Counted from the first letter of the stretch, positions 19,255 to 30,429 are shown. The stretch: 64,000 nucleotides of DNA from Yoonia maritima (GCF_002933395.1 NZ_PKFN01000014.1:84072-148071), one strand, 5' to 3'. Notes: generated from the sequence alone by a model not told the origin. Made by a program: numbers and translations.

Positions 19255-20562
19255 TCACAACACGTAGCGGCTGACGTCCAAGGAACGGGACAATTCGCCA
19301 AGGTGCTTTTCAACGAATGCGGCGTCGATTGTGATTGCTTCGCCACCACGATCAGGTGCGTTGAAAGACAGGTCTTCGAATACGCGTTCCATCACGGTGT
19401 ACAGCCGGCGTGCCCCGATGTTTTCCACGGATTCATTGACCTCTGCCGCGATTTTCGCCAGTGCTTTGATCCCTTCTTGGTCAAAGGTCACAGCGACTTC
19501 TTCTGTTTTCATCAAGGCTGTGTATTGCAGCGTCAATGCGTTGTCGGTTTCGGTCAGGATGCGGACAAAGTCGTCTTCGGTCAGGGCTTGCAGTTCAACA
19601 CGGATCGGCAAACGGCCCTGCAATTCAGGCAGCAAGTCTGATGGTTTCGCGACATGGAATGCGCCAGACGCGATAAACAGGATGTGGTCTGTCTTGATTG
19701 GGCCGTGTTTGGTTGAAACAGTTGTACCTTCAATCAATGGCAGTAGATCGCGCTGAACACCTTCGCGGGAAACATCTGCGCCGCGTGCGTCAGAGCGTGC
19801 ACAGACTTTGTCGATTTCGTCCAAGAACACGATGCCATTTTGTTCGACTGCTTCTAGCGCGGCTTTGGTCACTGTCTCATCATCAAGCAGTTTGTCGGCT
19901 TCGTCGGCGATCAGCGCGTCATAGCTTTCTGCGACGGTCATCTTTTTCTTAACCGTGCGCCCGCCGCCCATTTTGCCGAATAATTCGCCAATGTTCATCA
20001 TGCCGCCCATGCCACCGGGCTGGCCCGGGATTTCAAAACCACCCAGCGGGTTCGATGAATCCGCTAGTTCCAGTTCGATTACGGTATTGTCCAGTTCGCC
20101 AGCCTTTAGCTTGCGGCGGAACATGTCGCGGGTTCCGTCGCGTGCATCAGTACCAGCCACGGCGGTAATCACGCGGTCTTCGGCGGCTTGTTGTGCTTTG
20201 GCTTTGACGTCTTCGCGCATATGTTCGCGGGTGTCCAAGATCGCAGTATCAACCAGATCACGGATGATCTGTTCAACGTCACGGCCGACGTAGCCAACTT
20301 CGGTGAATTTCGTTGCTTCCACCTTGATGAATGGCGCACGGGCAAGTTTCGCCAAGCGGCGGCTGATCTCGGTTTTACCAACACCAGTGGGCCCGATCAT
20401 CAAAATGTTCTTTGGGTAGACTTCGTCGCGTAGATCATCGCCCAATTGCTTGCGGCGCCAGCGGTTACGCAGGGCAACAGCCACGGCGCGTTTTGCGTCG
20501 TTCTGTCCAATGATAAATCGATCAAGTTCCGATACGATTTCACGTGGGGTGAGGTCAGTCAT
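19255..20562 (-). CDS. hslU: HslU ATPase subunit of the HslUV protease
   Basis: A 435-residue AAA+ unfoldase that feeds substrates to HslV. It starts with [33 protein letters not shown], has Walker [16 protein letters not shown] near 60 and the pore motif GYVGRD. The I domain follows, then Walker [15 protein letters not shown] near 250, and the C-terminal end SLDVSRYVL that inserts into HslV. Unusually, hslV is not adjacent: a membrane protein gene and an opposite-strand DM13 gene lie between them. Confidence 0.97.
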   Translation of the reverse strand: MTDLTPREIVSELDRFIIGQNDAKRAVAVALRNRWRRKQLGDDLRDEVYPKNILMIGPTGVGKTEISRRLAKLARAPFIKVEATKFTEVGYVGRDVEQIIRDLVDTAILDTREHMREDVKAKAQQAAEDRVITAVAGTDARDGTRDMFRRKLKAGELDNTVIELELADSSNPLGGFEIPGQPGGMGGMMNIGELFGKMGGGRTVKKKMTVAESYDALIADEADKLLDDETVTKAALEAVEQNGIVFLDEIDKVCARSDARGADVSREGVQRDLLPLIEGTTVSTKHGPIKTDHILFIASGAFHVAKPSDLLPELQGRLPIRVELQALTEDDFVRILTETDNALTLQYTALMKTEEVAVTFDQEGIKALAKIAAEVNESVENIGARRLYTVMERVFEDLSFNAPDRGGEAITIDAAFVEKHLGELSRSLDVSRYVL

Positions 20563-20570
20563 GTCAATCC

Positions 20571-21638
20571 TTACACATGGGATGGAGGCAAGCGGTGCAA
20601 TGGAAAACCTGTCGGCAGCAGACGCAAGGTCCGCGCACGAATTTTTTCCCAGAAAGCACCTAAAAACAGCATGATTGCGCCAAGTAGCAGAACTGTCAGT
20701 GCAACGCCATCGCCATCCAGAACTGTGATCGCAACGGTCACGATATAGCCGATTGCCGTAATCAAAAATGACCGTCGGTCGATGATGATCGCAATAACAG
20801 CGAAGATACCAAGCACAACAAATAGTCCAAAGTTTGTGGCCGATGTCCCTTGGTTCAAGAGCGTCAGGCCGATTGTGTTAATCAAAGCAGGCGCTGCAAC
20901 GACATGCAGCCAAAACCCATTCGTTGACCGCCGGGTGACGCGATGTGGGTCGCTCATATCAAACAGCATGGCGACGGCGAAAACGATAAGCCCAAGAACA
21001 AGTGTGATCCATGCAAATGGTCCGCCAGCTGATAGCAGGAACAAGTCTTTGAATTCGTTGATTTCGCCACCCTTACTGGCGGTGAACACCATCGCGACAA
21101 CGAAAAACCCGATAGCCAGGATTGCCATAGCGAACGGTACGCGAAAGCGCCACCAATAGATAAGCAGTGAAATCAAACCCAGAAAAAGCGGAAGTGGGAT
21201 GCTTTCAAAATTGCCCTGACCAACCATAAACGGTTCGGCGAAATAGCTTAGAAAGCCAAAGGTCGCGTTGGCGATGAACATAATCGCAAGCGTTGATGCC
21301 GGGCCGATCATGCGTCGGCGCCGAATAAAATATTCTGACAATAGCCAGATCGCGACAGCGCCAGCCAATGTAATGCCGATGGCATAGCGTTTAAGGTCAA
21401 CAATTTCATCGCCCAGGGCGAGCATAGCAACCGAATACCAACCGATACCAAGAATAAATAACCCGATGATTATGAAGACTTCGTTGAAACCACGAAACAG
21501 TTCGAACGGTTCATCGCCGGGCGACAGATCAGACCCAGATGTTTTCCGCTGTTGTGCAAGCTGCGCCAGATCAGCGGCTTGTCGTTCGGACAAAAGGCCG
21601 CTGTTGATCGCAGCACGTAGGTCATCTTTGTCAATCAT
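20571..21638 (-). CDS. DUF2157-like polytopic membrane protein
   Basis: About 355 residues. A soluble N-terminal part ([28 protein letters not shown]) resembles the DUF2157 start, then come about ten membrane helices between residues 55 and 330, ending in a basic tail. The ATG at 21638 has AAAGGA at good spacing; an ATG six bases upstream would sit too close to it. Function is unknown. The gap to the hslU start codon is eight bases, so hslU is probably co-transcribed with it. Confidence 0.75.
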   Translation of the reverse strand: MIDKDDLRAAINSGLLSERQAADLAQLAQQRKTSGSDLSPGDEPFELFRGFNEVFIIIGLFILGIGWYSVAMLALGDEIVDLKRYAIGITLAGAVAIWLLSEYFIRRRRMIGPASTLAIMFIANATFGFLSYFAEPFMVGQGNFESIPLPLFLGLISLLIYWWRFRVPFAMAILAIGFFVVAMVFTASKGGEINEFKDLFLLSAGGPFAWITLVLGLIVFAVAMLFDMSDPHRVTRRSTNGFWLHVVAAPALINTIGLTLLNQGTSATNFGLFVVLGIFAVIAIIIDRRSFLITAIGYIVTVAITVLDGDGVALTVLLLGAIMLFLGAFWEKIRARTLRLLPTGFPLHRLPPSHV

Positions 21639-21801
21639 CGGCATTCCTTTGCGTTCGTCACACCTAAGTGTTGTGGCATGCAACTCCAAGAGCGGCACAA
21701 CCTTTTTGCCGTAAATTGCAGCGCATCACAAACGCGTGGGGATGATTGTTTGAAAACCGATGCGCTGTACGATTGGTAGCAACAGAAACAGGAGGTTTCC
21801 G

Positions 21802-22167
21802 ATGGATAGACGTTCTTTTATCGCGGTGTTGCTAAGTACAGCGGCATTACCAGCATTTGCAGGTGGCCATGGCCGTTTAGGGACTTGGGGTGGCATTAAT
21901 GGCCACACTGTGACAGGCACCGCCGAAATCGCGGGAAGCGAGATCAACCTGCTTGATGACTTTGTGTTTGATGGCGCGCCGGACCCCAAAGTCGCGCTGG
22001 GCAAAGACGGGGTCTATGACCCCGCCACCATCATGGGACCGCTTGCCAGTGATACTGGTGCGTCCCAATATATGGCCCCAGAGGGTATCGATACGTCAGC
22101 CTATAACGAGGTCTGGATTTGGTGCGAGGAATTCAACGTCGGTCTCGCCGTCGCACCAATCACTTAA
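21802..22167 (+). CDS. Exported DM13-domain protein
   Basis: A 121-residue protein with a Tat-like signal ([20 protein letters not shown]) and a DM13 domain ([33 protein letters not shown] and a C-terminal [15 protein letters not shown]). The Cys in the WCEEF motif is the conserved DM13 cysteine. DM13 domains have been proposed to act in extracytoplasmic electron transfer; direct function is unknown. It has a strong ribosome site (GGAGG). It sits on the opposite strand between hslU and hslV and overlaps the hslV 3' end by four bases. Confidence 0.8.
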   Translation: MDRRSFIAVLLSTAALPAFAGGHGRLGTWGGINGHTVTGTAEIAGSEINLLDDFVFDGAPDPKVALGKDGVYDPATIMGPLASDTGASQYMAPEGIDTSAYNEVWIWCEEFNVGLAVAPIT

Positions 22168-22721
22168 CCGATGCTTTCCACTGTCAATTTGCCGTTGGTA
22201 TAAACACAAATATCAGCGGCAATTGCCATAGCTTTGCGGGCAACGGCTTCGGCATCCATGTCGCTGTCCATCATGGCGCGACCAGCAGCCAGCGCAAAGT
22301 TTCCGCCGGATCCGATTGCTGCGATATCGTGTTCAGGTTCCAGAACATCGCCTGCCCCTGTAATCACAAACAGGTCTTTGCCATCGGTGACGATCAGCAT
22401 CGCTTCTAGCTTTTGCAGGTATTTGTCTGTGCGCCAGTCCTTGGCAAGATCAACACTTGCGCGCGCCAGCTGACCGGGGGTTGCTTCCAGCTTTTTCTCA
22501 AGCCGCTCAAGCAGGGTAAACGCGTCGGCGGTCGAACCCGCAAAACCAGCAATCACATCTTGTCCGCCGGGTGACAGACGACGCACTTTGCGTGCGGTGC
22601 CTTTGATTACAGTTTGGCCAAGGCTAACCTGCCCATCGCCAGCGATTACAACTTTACCGTCCTTGCGCACACCGATGATCGTTGTGCCGTGCCAGCCTGG
22701 GAATTCTTCTTTACTCATCAT
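22164..22721 (-). CDS. hslV: HslV peptidase subunit of the HslUV protease
   Basis: A 185-residue threonine peptidase. The catalytic Thr is in the HGTT motif at residues 13-14, so a propeptide of about twelve residues ([12 protein letters not shown]) must be removed, as known for alphaproteobacterial HslV. Other signatures are [27 protein letters not shown] and [24 protein letters not shown] precedes the ATG. It is transcribed toward hslU but separated from it by 1.6 kb containing two other genes. Confidence 0.96.
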   Translation of the reverse strand: MMSKEEFPGWHGTTIIGVRKDGKVVIAGDGQVSLGQTVIKGTARKVRRLSPGGQDVIAGFAGSTADAFTLLERLEKKLEATPGQLARASVDLAKDWRTDKYLQKLEAMLIVTDGKDLFVITGAGDVLEPEHDIAAIGSGGNFALAAGRAMMDSDMDAEAVARKAMAIAADICVYTNGKLTVESIG

Positions 22722-22817
22722 CTGCTCCTTGCGGGTTGGACACTATATGGCGGTGCGCGCGCGGGCAAACAACCCCGATGGCTTGCCGCCCGTCAGACAC
22801 CGGGCTAGCGTCGTGGT

Positions 22818-23726
22818 ATGATCGATGAAAATACCGTCACCTTCTATTTAAGCCCGAAACTACGTCGCCAAGCCGAACGTGGTAACCACAACTTCATCAG
22901 CCAAGTATGTGCCGTGCTGGAAAGAACGGGATTAAAGGTTGCTTATGATGGGAATGATGAACTTGGTCGCTTAAACGCGATGGCACGGCAGGGGCGTGGT
23001 TTGTTTTTGATGGATGACCCTGTTGATGAACGCGGTCTTAGCTTTCGTAAGACATACATCTATCCGTTTTGGCACATCGAAAAGCAAAGCAAGCGTTGGG
23101 AATGGCCGGTCGCGCAAAAAACATTTGATACCAGCGCAGTTGATCACACAAAAGCAAAGACGTTCCATCACCGGTGGCGCGAAAAACTGTTTGCAGGTGA
23201 AACCCGAAAAGATGGGTTTGTATACATGCCGTTGCAGGGGCGTTTAACAGTGCGTCGTTCGTTTCAGTTTTGCAGTCCGATTGAGATGATTAAAGCAACG
23301 CTGCAATATGACCCTGACCGAAAAATTATCGCAACGCTTCACCCGTCAGAAAACTATAGTGATGATGATTTGACGGCGTTGAAATCACTGGTTGACGCGA
23401 ACGGTCGGCTATCCATTCAGCACCGTAGTGCCGATAAATACCTTCATCATTGCGATTACATCGTGACGCAGAATTCCAGTCTTGGTTTTCACGGGTATTT
23501 CTTAGAGAAACCTGTGATCCTATTTGGAAAAACTGACTTTCATCATATCGGACTGAATGTGCATGAAATGGGTGTTGTTGACGCATTTGCAGCACAGGCA
23601 GATCATAACCCAGACTACGCTGCCTATCTATTTTGGTTTCTACAACAGCAGGCGATCAACGCAGGGCGGCCAGAAACTCAAGAAACCATACGTAAAGTTT
23701 TGCAAGGTCACGGTTGGTCTGTCTAA
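22818..23726 (+). CDS. Capsular polysaccharide-type (KpsS/KpsC-like) family protein
   Basis: A 302-residue soluble protein. The C-terminal half carries IIATLHPSENYSDDDL, HHCDYIVTQNSSLGFHGYFLEKPVILFGKTDFHHI, which resembles the nucleotide-sugar-binding half of capsule-synthesis glycosyltransferases of the KpsC/KpsS kind. The N-terminal part (TVTFYLSPKLRRQAERGNHNFISQV) is not diagnostic. No other capsule genes are nearby, so the substrate is unknown. It ends at a hairpin shared with convergent trxA. Confidence 0.6.
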   Translation: MIDENTVTFYLSPKLRRQAERGNHNFISQVCAVLERTGLKVAYDGNDELGRLNAMARQGRGLFLMDDPVDERGLSFRKTYIYPFWHIEKQSKRWEWPVAQKTFDTSAVDHTKAKTFHHRWREKLFAGETRKDGFVYMPLQGRLTVRRSFQFCSPIEMIKATLQYDPDRKIIATLHPSENYSDDDLTALKSLVDANGRLSIQHRSADKYLHHCDYIVTQNSSLGFHGYFLEKPVILFGKTDFHHIGLNVHEMGVVDAFAAQADHNPDYAAYLFWFLQQQAINAGRPETQETIRKVLQGHGWSV

Positions 23727-23730
23727 AACC

Positions 23731-23759
23731 AAAAAGGGCGCCACAATGGGCGCCCAAAA
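23731..23759 (-). terminator. Rho-independent terminator of trxA
   Basis: The arms GGGCGCC (23736-23742) and GGCGCCC (23749-23755) form a 7-bp GC-rich stem. On the minus strand a run of five T follows it, giving a textbook terminator for trxA. On the plus strand four A follow, so termination there is doubtful. Confidence 0.8.
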
Positions 23760-23777
23760 TTCGTAATGTCAGATCGC

Positions 23778-24098
23778 TTAGATCGACTCGTCGATCCAGC
23801 CCTGCAAAGCTGCTTTTGGTGCTGCGCCTGTTTTGTTCGAAACGACTTCGCCGCCTTTGAACATGAACAGCGCTGGGATGCCGCGAACGCCAAGCTGTGA
23901 AGGTGAATTCGGGTTTTCATCAACGTTTACTTTGACGATTTTAACCTTGCCATCATACTCGGCAGATAGCTCCTCAAGAGCTGGGCCGATTTGTTTACAT
24001 GGGCCACACCATTCAGCCCAGAAGTCTACGACAACAGGAATATCTGACTGGCGTACTTCGGCGTCAAAGGTTGCGTCTGTTACTGCTACGGTTGCCAT
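23778..24098 (-). CDS. trxA: Thioredoxin
   Basis: A 106-residue thioredoxin with the active site [14 protein letters not shown] (residues about 27-40), [25 protein letters not shown] carrying the cis-proline, and [17 protein letters not shown]. It reduces disulfides in the cytosol. It lies 59 bases downstream of addA, an order common in alphaproteobacteria. Confidence 0.97.
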   Translation of the reverse strand: MATVAVTDATFDAEVRQSDIPVVVDFWAEWCGPCKQIGPALEELSAEYDGKVKIVKVNVDENPNSPSQLGVRGIPALFMFKGGEVVSNKTGAAPKAALQGWIDESI

Positions 24099-24157
24099 TG
24101 GGTCACTCCTTGGCGAATGTCATTGGATGCTGAACCTATGTACCCATCGTGGATTGG

Positions 24158-27100
24158 TCAAGGGATCGAAAGGCTGTTCAGGGTTTCGTGAAGCAGTTCT
24201 TTGGGTAGCTGCATCAATGTCCGGCTCGCGGTCCACAAAATGCCCACATAAACATCGCGGTCTGGGTAAATCTGGCGCAAGGCAGCGTCATAGGCCGCCA
24301 TCTGCCGCAAAATTCCCAATGGAGTTTGGGTGGCATGATCGGGGACGATCTGGTTTGATTTATAATCAATCGCCAAAACGCTGTCTTCGCGGATGATCAA
24401 CCGGTCAATCGTGCCATGAATACGCCCGATACCATCGATGTCGGCGGTAACATCAATTTCGGTCAAGGCAGTCGGATCCCATAGATGCGCTAAATCAGGT
24501 TGATCCAACAGGCTGATAACTTCATCCACAAGTTCGGGGTCGTTGTGTTCCAATACGCGTAGGCCAAGCGCTTTGCGTTCTTGCGGGGCTGCTTGCGGCA
24601 AGTATTCTAACAGACTGTGGATCGCTGTGCCGCGTTCCATTGCGTCTTCGATGTCCGCGCGTGCCGGATCGCCGGGCATGATTTTCGCGCCGTCGAATTC
24701 CGATGGTGACAACGTTTTGCGAATTGTTAGCTCTGGCACTGGGCCAAAGGTTGGTGCCTCAACTTTCGTTTCGACGATTGGTTCGGGCTGCACCAGTTCG
24801 CCTGCGTCCCAATCAAGATGCGCCACGCGCCGTGCTTCCATATCTTCGATTTTTATTTCGGTATCGCCGCGGGCCGCCATACCATCAGCAACGATGTTAT
24901 ACCAACTATCGTCCCCGTCCCCCACATCACCAGCGGCCCCCACGATCAACCACTTTTCTGCACGCGTCATCGCAACATAAAGAAGACGCATCCGTTCGCG
25001 GGTTTGCTTTGCGACGAAATCATCTCGGATTTCCTGCATTGCAGAACCCGAAGCCTGCGCCGCAGTTTTCCAGATCACGTGATCACCGACCGGTAGCAAT
25101 TCGTCTTTTACGTCAACACGGCGTTTGGCAGTGTCGGGCAAAATAACAATCGGCGCTTCAAGCCCCTTGGACCCGTGCACAGTCATCACCCTGATCCGGT
25201 CGCCTTGGGCATCCATCTGGCGTTTAACCTCTAGATCATCAGTTTCCATCCACGTCAGGAAGCCGGTCAGACTAGGGACCCCTGTGCTTTCGTAGGCGAG
25301 CGCCTGCGATAGTAGCGCATCAATGCCATCTTCTGCCTCTGGCCCCAACCGCGCCAATAGTTTGCGGCGCCCATCGTGACGCGTCAGAACGCGTTCAATC
25401 AGGTCATAGGGGCGTAGAAAGTCAGCTTCTTTGCGTAAATCACGCAAGATAGCCAAAGTCTGGGAATGGTCGGAATCGCGCAAGGCGGGCCATAGATATC
25501 CTTTTTCTGGGCGGTGATGCGCTAGCGTGAAGAGATCTTGTTCTGACCAGCCAAACAATGGGGACCGCAAGGCGCAAGCCAACGAAAGATCATCCTCTGG
25601 CAAGGCAAGAAAGTTCAAAAGCGCCGCAAGGTCTTTGACTGCTAATTCCGCCCCAACGCGCAGACGGTCAGCACCCGCGATCTTTAGCCCGGCGGCCTTA
25701 CATGCGCGGATCACTTCGGAAAACAGTTCCGAACGCCGCTGCACAAGGATCAAAAAGTCGCCTTCGGTGATCGGACGGCGATGGTATTCACCGGAATGCC
25801 CAATCTCCTCTGGCAGGGTTTCGTGCGTGATCATACGTTTGATCTGTTCCGCGACACGGTTTGCCATCAGGACGGTGTGGTCCGTTTCGCTGGGAAGATC
25901 GATGGGGTCGAACCAGTTGCGGGGTTCATCAATCACCGATTTTTCGACGACAGGCCATAAATCAACGCGCCCCGGCATGTTCTCTTTGAACGCGATGTGG
26001 GTCAGCGTGTCGTCCATCCCGGCAGCGCGGTCACCCGTAAATGTGGCATCCACAACGGATAGGATCGCTTGCGAAGACCGGAACGAATGGTCAAGCGAAG
26101 TGACCTCGAACGGTTTTTCAACGGCGTGGTGGGCATCACGGAAATGGACCTTCATTTCGTCAAAGGCGGCAGGATCAGCGCCTTGGAATGAATAGATCGA
26201 CTGCTTTTTGTCGCCCACAACAAACACAGTGCGTTCGCGGTCGGGATGCGCGCCCTCGCCGCTTGCGAATTCTTGGGTCAATTGTTCGATCACAGCCCAT
26301 TGGGTGGGGCTTGTGTCTTGGGCCTCGTCAACCAGAACGTGGTCAATGCCGCCGTCCAAACGGAACAACACCCATTGCGCAACGTCCCGATCAGTTAGCA
26401 GGGCTTTTGCCTTGCGGATCAGATCGTCAAAATCCAACGCGCCCATCATCAATTTGCGTTGTTCATAGGCCGGCACAAAAACGGCGCCGAACCGATAGAT
26501 CGCAAGCGTGCGGTGCAACGCATTTAGCGCCAGCCGGTTTTCGCGACCATCTTGAACGCCCAGCATGATGGGTTCGAGGTCGTCCATCAGTTCGGCATGG
26601 GCTTCGCGGGTGCCTTTGGTTGGGAAACTGCCGACCTTCGCACCAAACGGGGATTTGGCCGATGCCCCGAAAAGAAACACGCTTTCCAATAATTCTAGGT
26701 CTTGCAGCGTCCCGGGTGCGGTTGTGCTGACTTTATCGAGTGTCGCTGCAGCCTTGGCTTCGGTTGAACTGCCTTTGGCGCAAATCTTGGCCAGTGCGTG
26801 GATCGTATCAAGGCTTGATTGGCTTAGGACCTGTGAAACAAGCGCATCAGCCGAAAGCGTCGGATCAATCCTAAGCGTTTCACATAGCGCTTCACGTGGG
26901 ATGCCGTTTGCAAAGGCATCGCGCTTGTTCGCGACCTCGGCCGTCAGTTTGGATAGCTCCGCGCCTGTGAAGTATCGCAAGACCTGTTCGACAGCGGGTG
27001 AATCTGGACCAGCGATCAGTTCATCCATGACCTCTGCGCGAAGCAGCTCTGCGGCGCGGTCTTCCATTTCGCGGAACTGCGGGCTGACTTGTGCCTCGAG

Positions 27101-27505
27101 CGGAAAACGCCGCAGAACACCTGCACAAAACGAGTGGATGGTCTGGATTTTCAAGCCGCCGGGCGTTTCGATGGCGCGTGCAAAAAGCGTCCTCGCTTCG
27201 CGCAGTTGTTGGTCATCAATTACCCGATCCACGCCAAGCGACTGAAGATCGGCGCGTAAGGCATCGTCCGCCATCATCGCCCAAGTACCAAGCCGCTTGA
27301 ACAGCCGGTTCTGCATCTCGGCTGCGGCGGCTTTGGTGTAGGTCAGGCAAAGAATGTTCTGCGGGGACACCTTTTCCAACAATAGCCGCGCTACGCGGTC
27401 GGTCAGCACGCGGGTTTTGCCAGATCCGGCGTTGGCAGAAAGCCAAGTGGATGTGCGTGGATCGGCGGCGTCGACCTGCCGTTGGGATGCTGCGTCGCGG
27501 ATCAT
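24158..27505 (-). CDS. addA: AddA helicase-nuclease subunit
   Basis: A 1115-residue UvrD-family helicase with a C-terminal nuclease, part of the AddAB double-strand-break repair complex that loads RecA. The start ATG at 27505 overlaps the addB stop (ATGA). Motifs are QRQVDAADPRTSTWLSANAGSGKTRVL (Walker A near residue 30), HVLVDEAQDTSPTQW, VVGDKKQSIYSFQGADP, VMTVHGSKGLEAP, LLYVAMTRAEKWL and the C-terminal nuclease motif SVLAIDYKSNQ. Confidence 0.96.
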   Translation of the reverse strand: MIRDAASQRQVDAADPRTSTWLSANAGSGKTRVLTDRVARLLLEKVSPQNILCLTYTKAAAAEMQNRLFKRLGTWAMMADDALRADLQSLGVDRVIDDQQLREARTLFARAIETPGGLKIQTIHSFCAGVLRRFPLEAQVSPQFREMEDRAAELLRAEVMDELIAGPDSPAVEQVLRYFTGAELSKLTAEVANKRDAFANGIPREALCETLRIDPTLSADALVSQVLSQSSLDTIHALAKICAKGSSTEAKAAATLDKVSTTAPGTLQDLELLESVFLFGASAKSPFGAKVGSFPTKGTREAHAELMDDLEPIMLGVQDGRENRLALNALHRTLAIYRFGAVFVPAYEQRKLMMGALDFDDLIRKAKALLTDRDVAQWVLFRLDGGIDHVLVDEAQDTSPTQWAVIEQLTQEFASGEGAHPDRERTVFVVGDKKQSIYSFQGADPAAFDEMKVHFRDAHHAVEKPFEVTSLDHSFRSSQAILSVVDATFTGDRAAGMDDTLTHIAFKENMPGRVDLWPVVEKSVIDEPRNWFDPIDLPSETDHTVLMANRVAEQIKRMITHETLPEEIGHSGEYHRRPITEGDFLILVQRRSELFSEVIRACKAAGLKIAGADRLRVGAELAVKDLAALLNFLALPEDDLSLACALRSPLFGWSEQDLFTLAHHRPEKGYLWPALRDSDHSQTLAILRDLRKEADFLRPYDLIERVLTRHDGRRKLLARLGPEAEDGIDALLSQALAYESTGVPSLTGFLTWMETDDLEVKRQMDAQGDRIRVMTVHGSKGLEAPIVILPDTAKRRVDVKDELLPVGDHVIWKTAAQASGSAMQEIRDDFVAKQTRERMRLLYVAMTRAEKWLIVGAAGDVGDGDDSWYNIVADGMAARGDTEIKIEDMEARRVAHLDWDAGELVQPEPIVETKVEAPTFGPVPELTIRKTLSPSEFDGAKIMPGDPARADIEDAMERGTAIHSLLEYLPQAAPQERKALGLRVLEHNDPELVDEVISLLDQPDLAHLWDPTALTEIDVTADIDGIGRIHGTIDRLIIREDSVLAIDYKSNQIVPDHATQTPLGILRQMAAYDAALRQIYPDRDVYVGILWTASRTLMQLPKELLHETLNSLSIP

Positions 27506-30429
27506 GTCAGCACCTCTGGTTTTGGGTCGTCGCTCGTGTCCCATTCCCCGAAACGCGACAGGTGATCATAGGGGCTATAATCGGTCTTTGAGAATAGCGC
27601 GATCCGCGCGGTATATCCCCGATCAACACGTTGCCAATTTTCAAAAAGCGTCTCTAACTCGGCCCAAACCTGATCTGGCGGGTTCTTTTCAAGTGGTGCG
27701 TTGCTGTTTTTCATCGTCGTGTTTACGCCGATGAATGTGGCGGCTTGAACGGTTTTTTGTCCAAGGTCATTGAACGCACCGCGTTCGACCATCGCGGCCT
27801 CGAGCAACAGTTGCTTGTCAAAGTTTTCTTGCTGCTTTTCGCTGGGGACAACGCCGGTCTTATAATCGTAGATCAGCGCCTGACCGTCAGGGGTGATGTC
27901 AATCCGGTCGGCAAGGCAGGTCAGTTTTACACCTACGTTTGGAACCACGATTTCACCCTTCTTTTCGATCATGCGCTGATCGGACAGGGCTTGGCGTTTG
28001 ACCTCATCTGCTAGGAATGGATCGGCTGATTTTTCCATCCGGGCGATCCACTGGGCGCGGATGGTGGGCCATGGGCAGTGTTCAAGGAAACATTCGTTGG
28101 CGATTTGCATCAGTGCTTCGCGATCGTCGGGTGCAAAGCCGCCTGCGATAAATTTTTCTAAGACTTCATGCACGATGGTCCCGCGCAAAGGTGCATCAGC
28201 TGTTGGTGCCAACGGATCAAGCGGGTCAAGGCGCAGCACCTTGCGTGCGTAAATCGCGAATGGATCGCGGATCAGCGTCTTGATTTGCGTGACGGACAAT
28301 TGCTTGGGACGCGCATCAACTGGTGGGCAAGGTGAAGGACGTGGCGTGGGGTCAGTCCGGTGATCGGCGCTAGATAGCTGGGCGGCCATGTCAGCCCAGT
28401 TGCGCCCACGTTCTAGCATCGCGTCCAGCGCGATAACGCCGTTTTGATCGGGCAATCCACGCAGTAGATTGGTAAGGCGGTTTACCCAGCGCGACGGTAC
28501 GGTTTCCGCGTCAGAGGACCGTTTAGCGCGCGTGATCCAGACCTCTTTGCCGGCGATTGCTTGTTGATAATCGTGCGCGGAAAGACCGATGCGTCGTTCG
28601 GGCAAAAGCAATCCGGCCTTGGCCCGCATGACGCGGTTTAGCCAAGGGTCTGGTGCTGGTGCTTCGGGCCAAACCCCATCGTTCATCCCGCCAAGGATTG
28701 TTAGGTCAACGCCTTGAACACGAGCCTCTAGCGTACCCCAGATCAGGATTTGTGGGTGGCCTTTGTCACGTTCTCGCACGACGCCTTCGGACAGGATCGC
28801 GCCGAAAAGCGCGGCGTAATCCTTGGTATCCATTTCGCCGGCAAAGTCGGCGTTCTCGGCAATCGTGTCGCAGGTTTTGCGTGCCTCGCGGCCTGCTGCT
28901 TCTTTCCATAGCTCGCCTGCATCTGTTCCTGATGGCCCGGCGCACAGCTTTTCGGCCAGTCGGAGATGCGTCTGCAAGTGGTCGGACAAAGGTATGGCAA
29001 GCGGATCGGCATAGCCAAACACCGTTTCGGAAAGCCAATTCGCCCATTCATCGCGCCCTTCGGCACGGGACGCCCAGTCACGTAACGTATCAGGCGTTGG
29101 GAATGGCGGCCCGTTGCGGCGCAAATAGATCTCAAGTTCGCGGGAATGACGTAGATGCGGGCCGCGCTCAGAATCTGTGGAATTGCACAGAGGATGCTTT
29201 AGCAACACGAGCAACATTTCCCCGGTCAGCGGTTTTCCCAGCATGTCCGCAACATGACGCAGCATCCGGCCCGGAGGTGATAACTGCAACGGAACACCGG
29301 CACTGTCGTCTGGCTTAATATCCCAACGGTCCAGCGCGGCGGTAACCTGCCGCGTTAGCATCCGATCCGGAGAGATAAGCGCGGCAGTGATCCCGTCTTG
29401 GACAGCTTGGCGCAGGCGTAACGCGATGGTTTCGGCCTCGGCGCGTGGGGATGCGGCCTCGACTAATGTCAGCCCTTCCGTTGCAGCGGACAGGTCGCCC
29501 AGCTTGGGCCCTTCTTCCAGCCATTGGCTGGTGACGGGTGCAGGGCGCAACGACAGTGATACCAATTTGTTTCGCGCTGGATGAATGGGCTGCAAATCAC
29601 ACCAAGACTTTACGTCATTGGGGCCAAATTCCATGAGGTCCATAAGACGACGGAACCTAAATTGCGGATGATCCTCGGCGGTCATTTCATCATCCATCGC
29701 CTGCCAAACGGGATCGGGAAGATCGAAATCGTAACCGGGAAGGACAATCGCGCCTTGGGGGAGTTTCGCGACCGCTTGCATAAACATGGCGGTCGCGCCG
29801 CGTGAACCGGTTGAACCGGCGACGATAATTGGATGGGTTGGTGGCGTGTCCGCCCAGCGCTGTGACAGCGTTTCGATGACAAGCCGTTGGCGCGCTTCTT
29901 TGTCGGGGGTGTCGTTGGTTGCCCCAAAAAACGGTGTGATAATGTTGAGGAACTTGAGCGCCCGCTGCCAGTGGCCGGATTGATCGGACACATCAAGGCT
30001 GGCGATGGTTTCTGGGCTGACGCCCTCGCCCTGCATTTCGTCCATCAGTTTCGCAAGGCTATCGGACAGATCATAGAGCGCGGCGCGCGGTGCAAGGTCG
30101 GGTTCTTGTTCTAGTAGTTTCGATACAAATTGCAGAAGCTCAAACCGCCGACGCAAAGGTGCAATCGCAGGCGGAACGATCAGCGATACCGGGTCATTCG
30201 CAAGGTCGGTTACCAGTTTGATCCGTGGCAATAGGCGCGCTGGGCCAGCATCGAATACTTCGCGGATGCGGCGCTGCATACGTGTGGTGTTGACGTATAT
30301 TTCGGTACGCGCCCAGTCTTCCGGCGCCATGTTCTGACCGCGTGCGGTTAGCCCATCCACCAGTGACTGGGCGAAATCGACGCCCAGCGCGCTGCCGAAA
30401 ATGCGAGGGCTGTCTGATGGTTCAAACAT
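27502..30429 (-). CDS. addB: AddB nuclease subunit
   Basis: A 975-residue partner of AddA of the alphaproteobacterial type. The N-terminal part (ALGVDFAQSLVDGLTARGQNM) has a degenerate helicase fold. The middle has ILIWGTLEARVQGVDLTILGGMNDGVWPEAPAPDPW, and the C-terminal PD-(D/E)XK nuclease has LSVTQIKTLIRDPFAIYARKVLRLDPLD and the catalytic ALIYDYKTGVVP. It overlaps addA by four bases and murU by eight. Confidence 0.95.
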   Translation of the reverse strand: MFEPSDSPRIFGSALGVDFAQSLVDGLTARGQNMAPEDWARTEIYVNTTRMQRRIREVFDAGPARLLPRIKLVTDLANDPVSLIVPPAIAPLRRRFELLQFVSKLLEQEPDLAPRAALYDLSDSLAKLMDEMQGEGVSPETIASLDVSDQSGHWQRALKFLNIITPFFGATNDTPDKEARQRLVIETLSQRWADTPPTHPIIVAGSTGSRGATAMFMQAVAKLPQGAIVLPGYDFDLPDPVWQAMDDEMTAEDHPQFRFRRLMDLMEFGPNDVKSWCDLQPIHPARNKLVSLSLRPAPVTSQWLEEGPKLGDLSAATEGLTLVEAASPRAEAETIALRLRQAVQDGITAALISPDRMLTRQVTAALDRWDIKPDDSAGVPLQLSPPGRMLRHVADMLGKPLTGEMLLVLLKHPLCNSTDSERGPHLRHSRELEIYLRRNGPPFPTPDTLRDWASRAEGRDEWANWLSETVFGYADPLAIPLSDHLQTHLRLAEKLCAGPSGTDAGELWKEAAGREARKTCDTIAENADFAGEMDTKDYAALFGAILSEGVVRERDKGHPQILIWGTLEARVQGVDLTILGGMNDGVWPEAPAPDPWLNRVMRAKAGLLLPERRIGLSAHDYQQAIAGKEVWITRAKRSSDAETVPSRWVNRLTNLLRGLPDQNGVIALDAMLERGRNWADMAAQLSSADHRTDPTPRPSPCPPVDARPKQLSVTQIKTLIRDPFAIYARKVLRLDPLDPLAPTADAPLRGTIVHEVLEKFIAGGFAPDDREALMQIANECFLEHCPWPTIRAQWIARMEKSADPFLADEVKRQALSDQRMIEKKGEIVVPNVGVKLTCLADRIDITPDGQALIYDYKTGVVPSEKQQENFDKQLLLEAAMVERGAFNDLGQKTVQAATFIGVNTTMKNSNAPLEKNPPDQVWAELETLFENWQRVDRGYTARIALFSKTDYSPYDHLSRFGEWDTSDDPKPEVLT

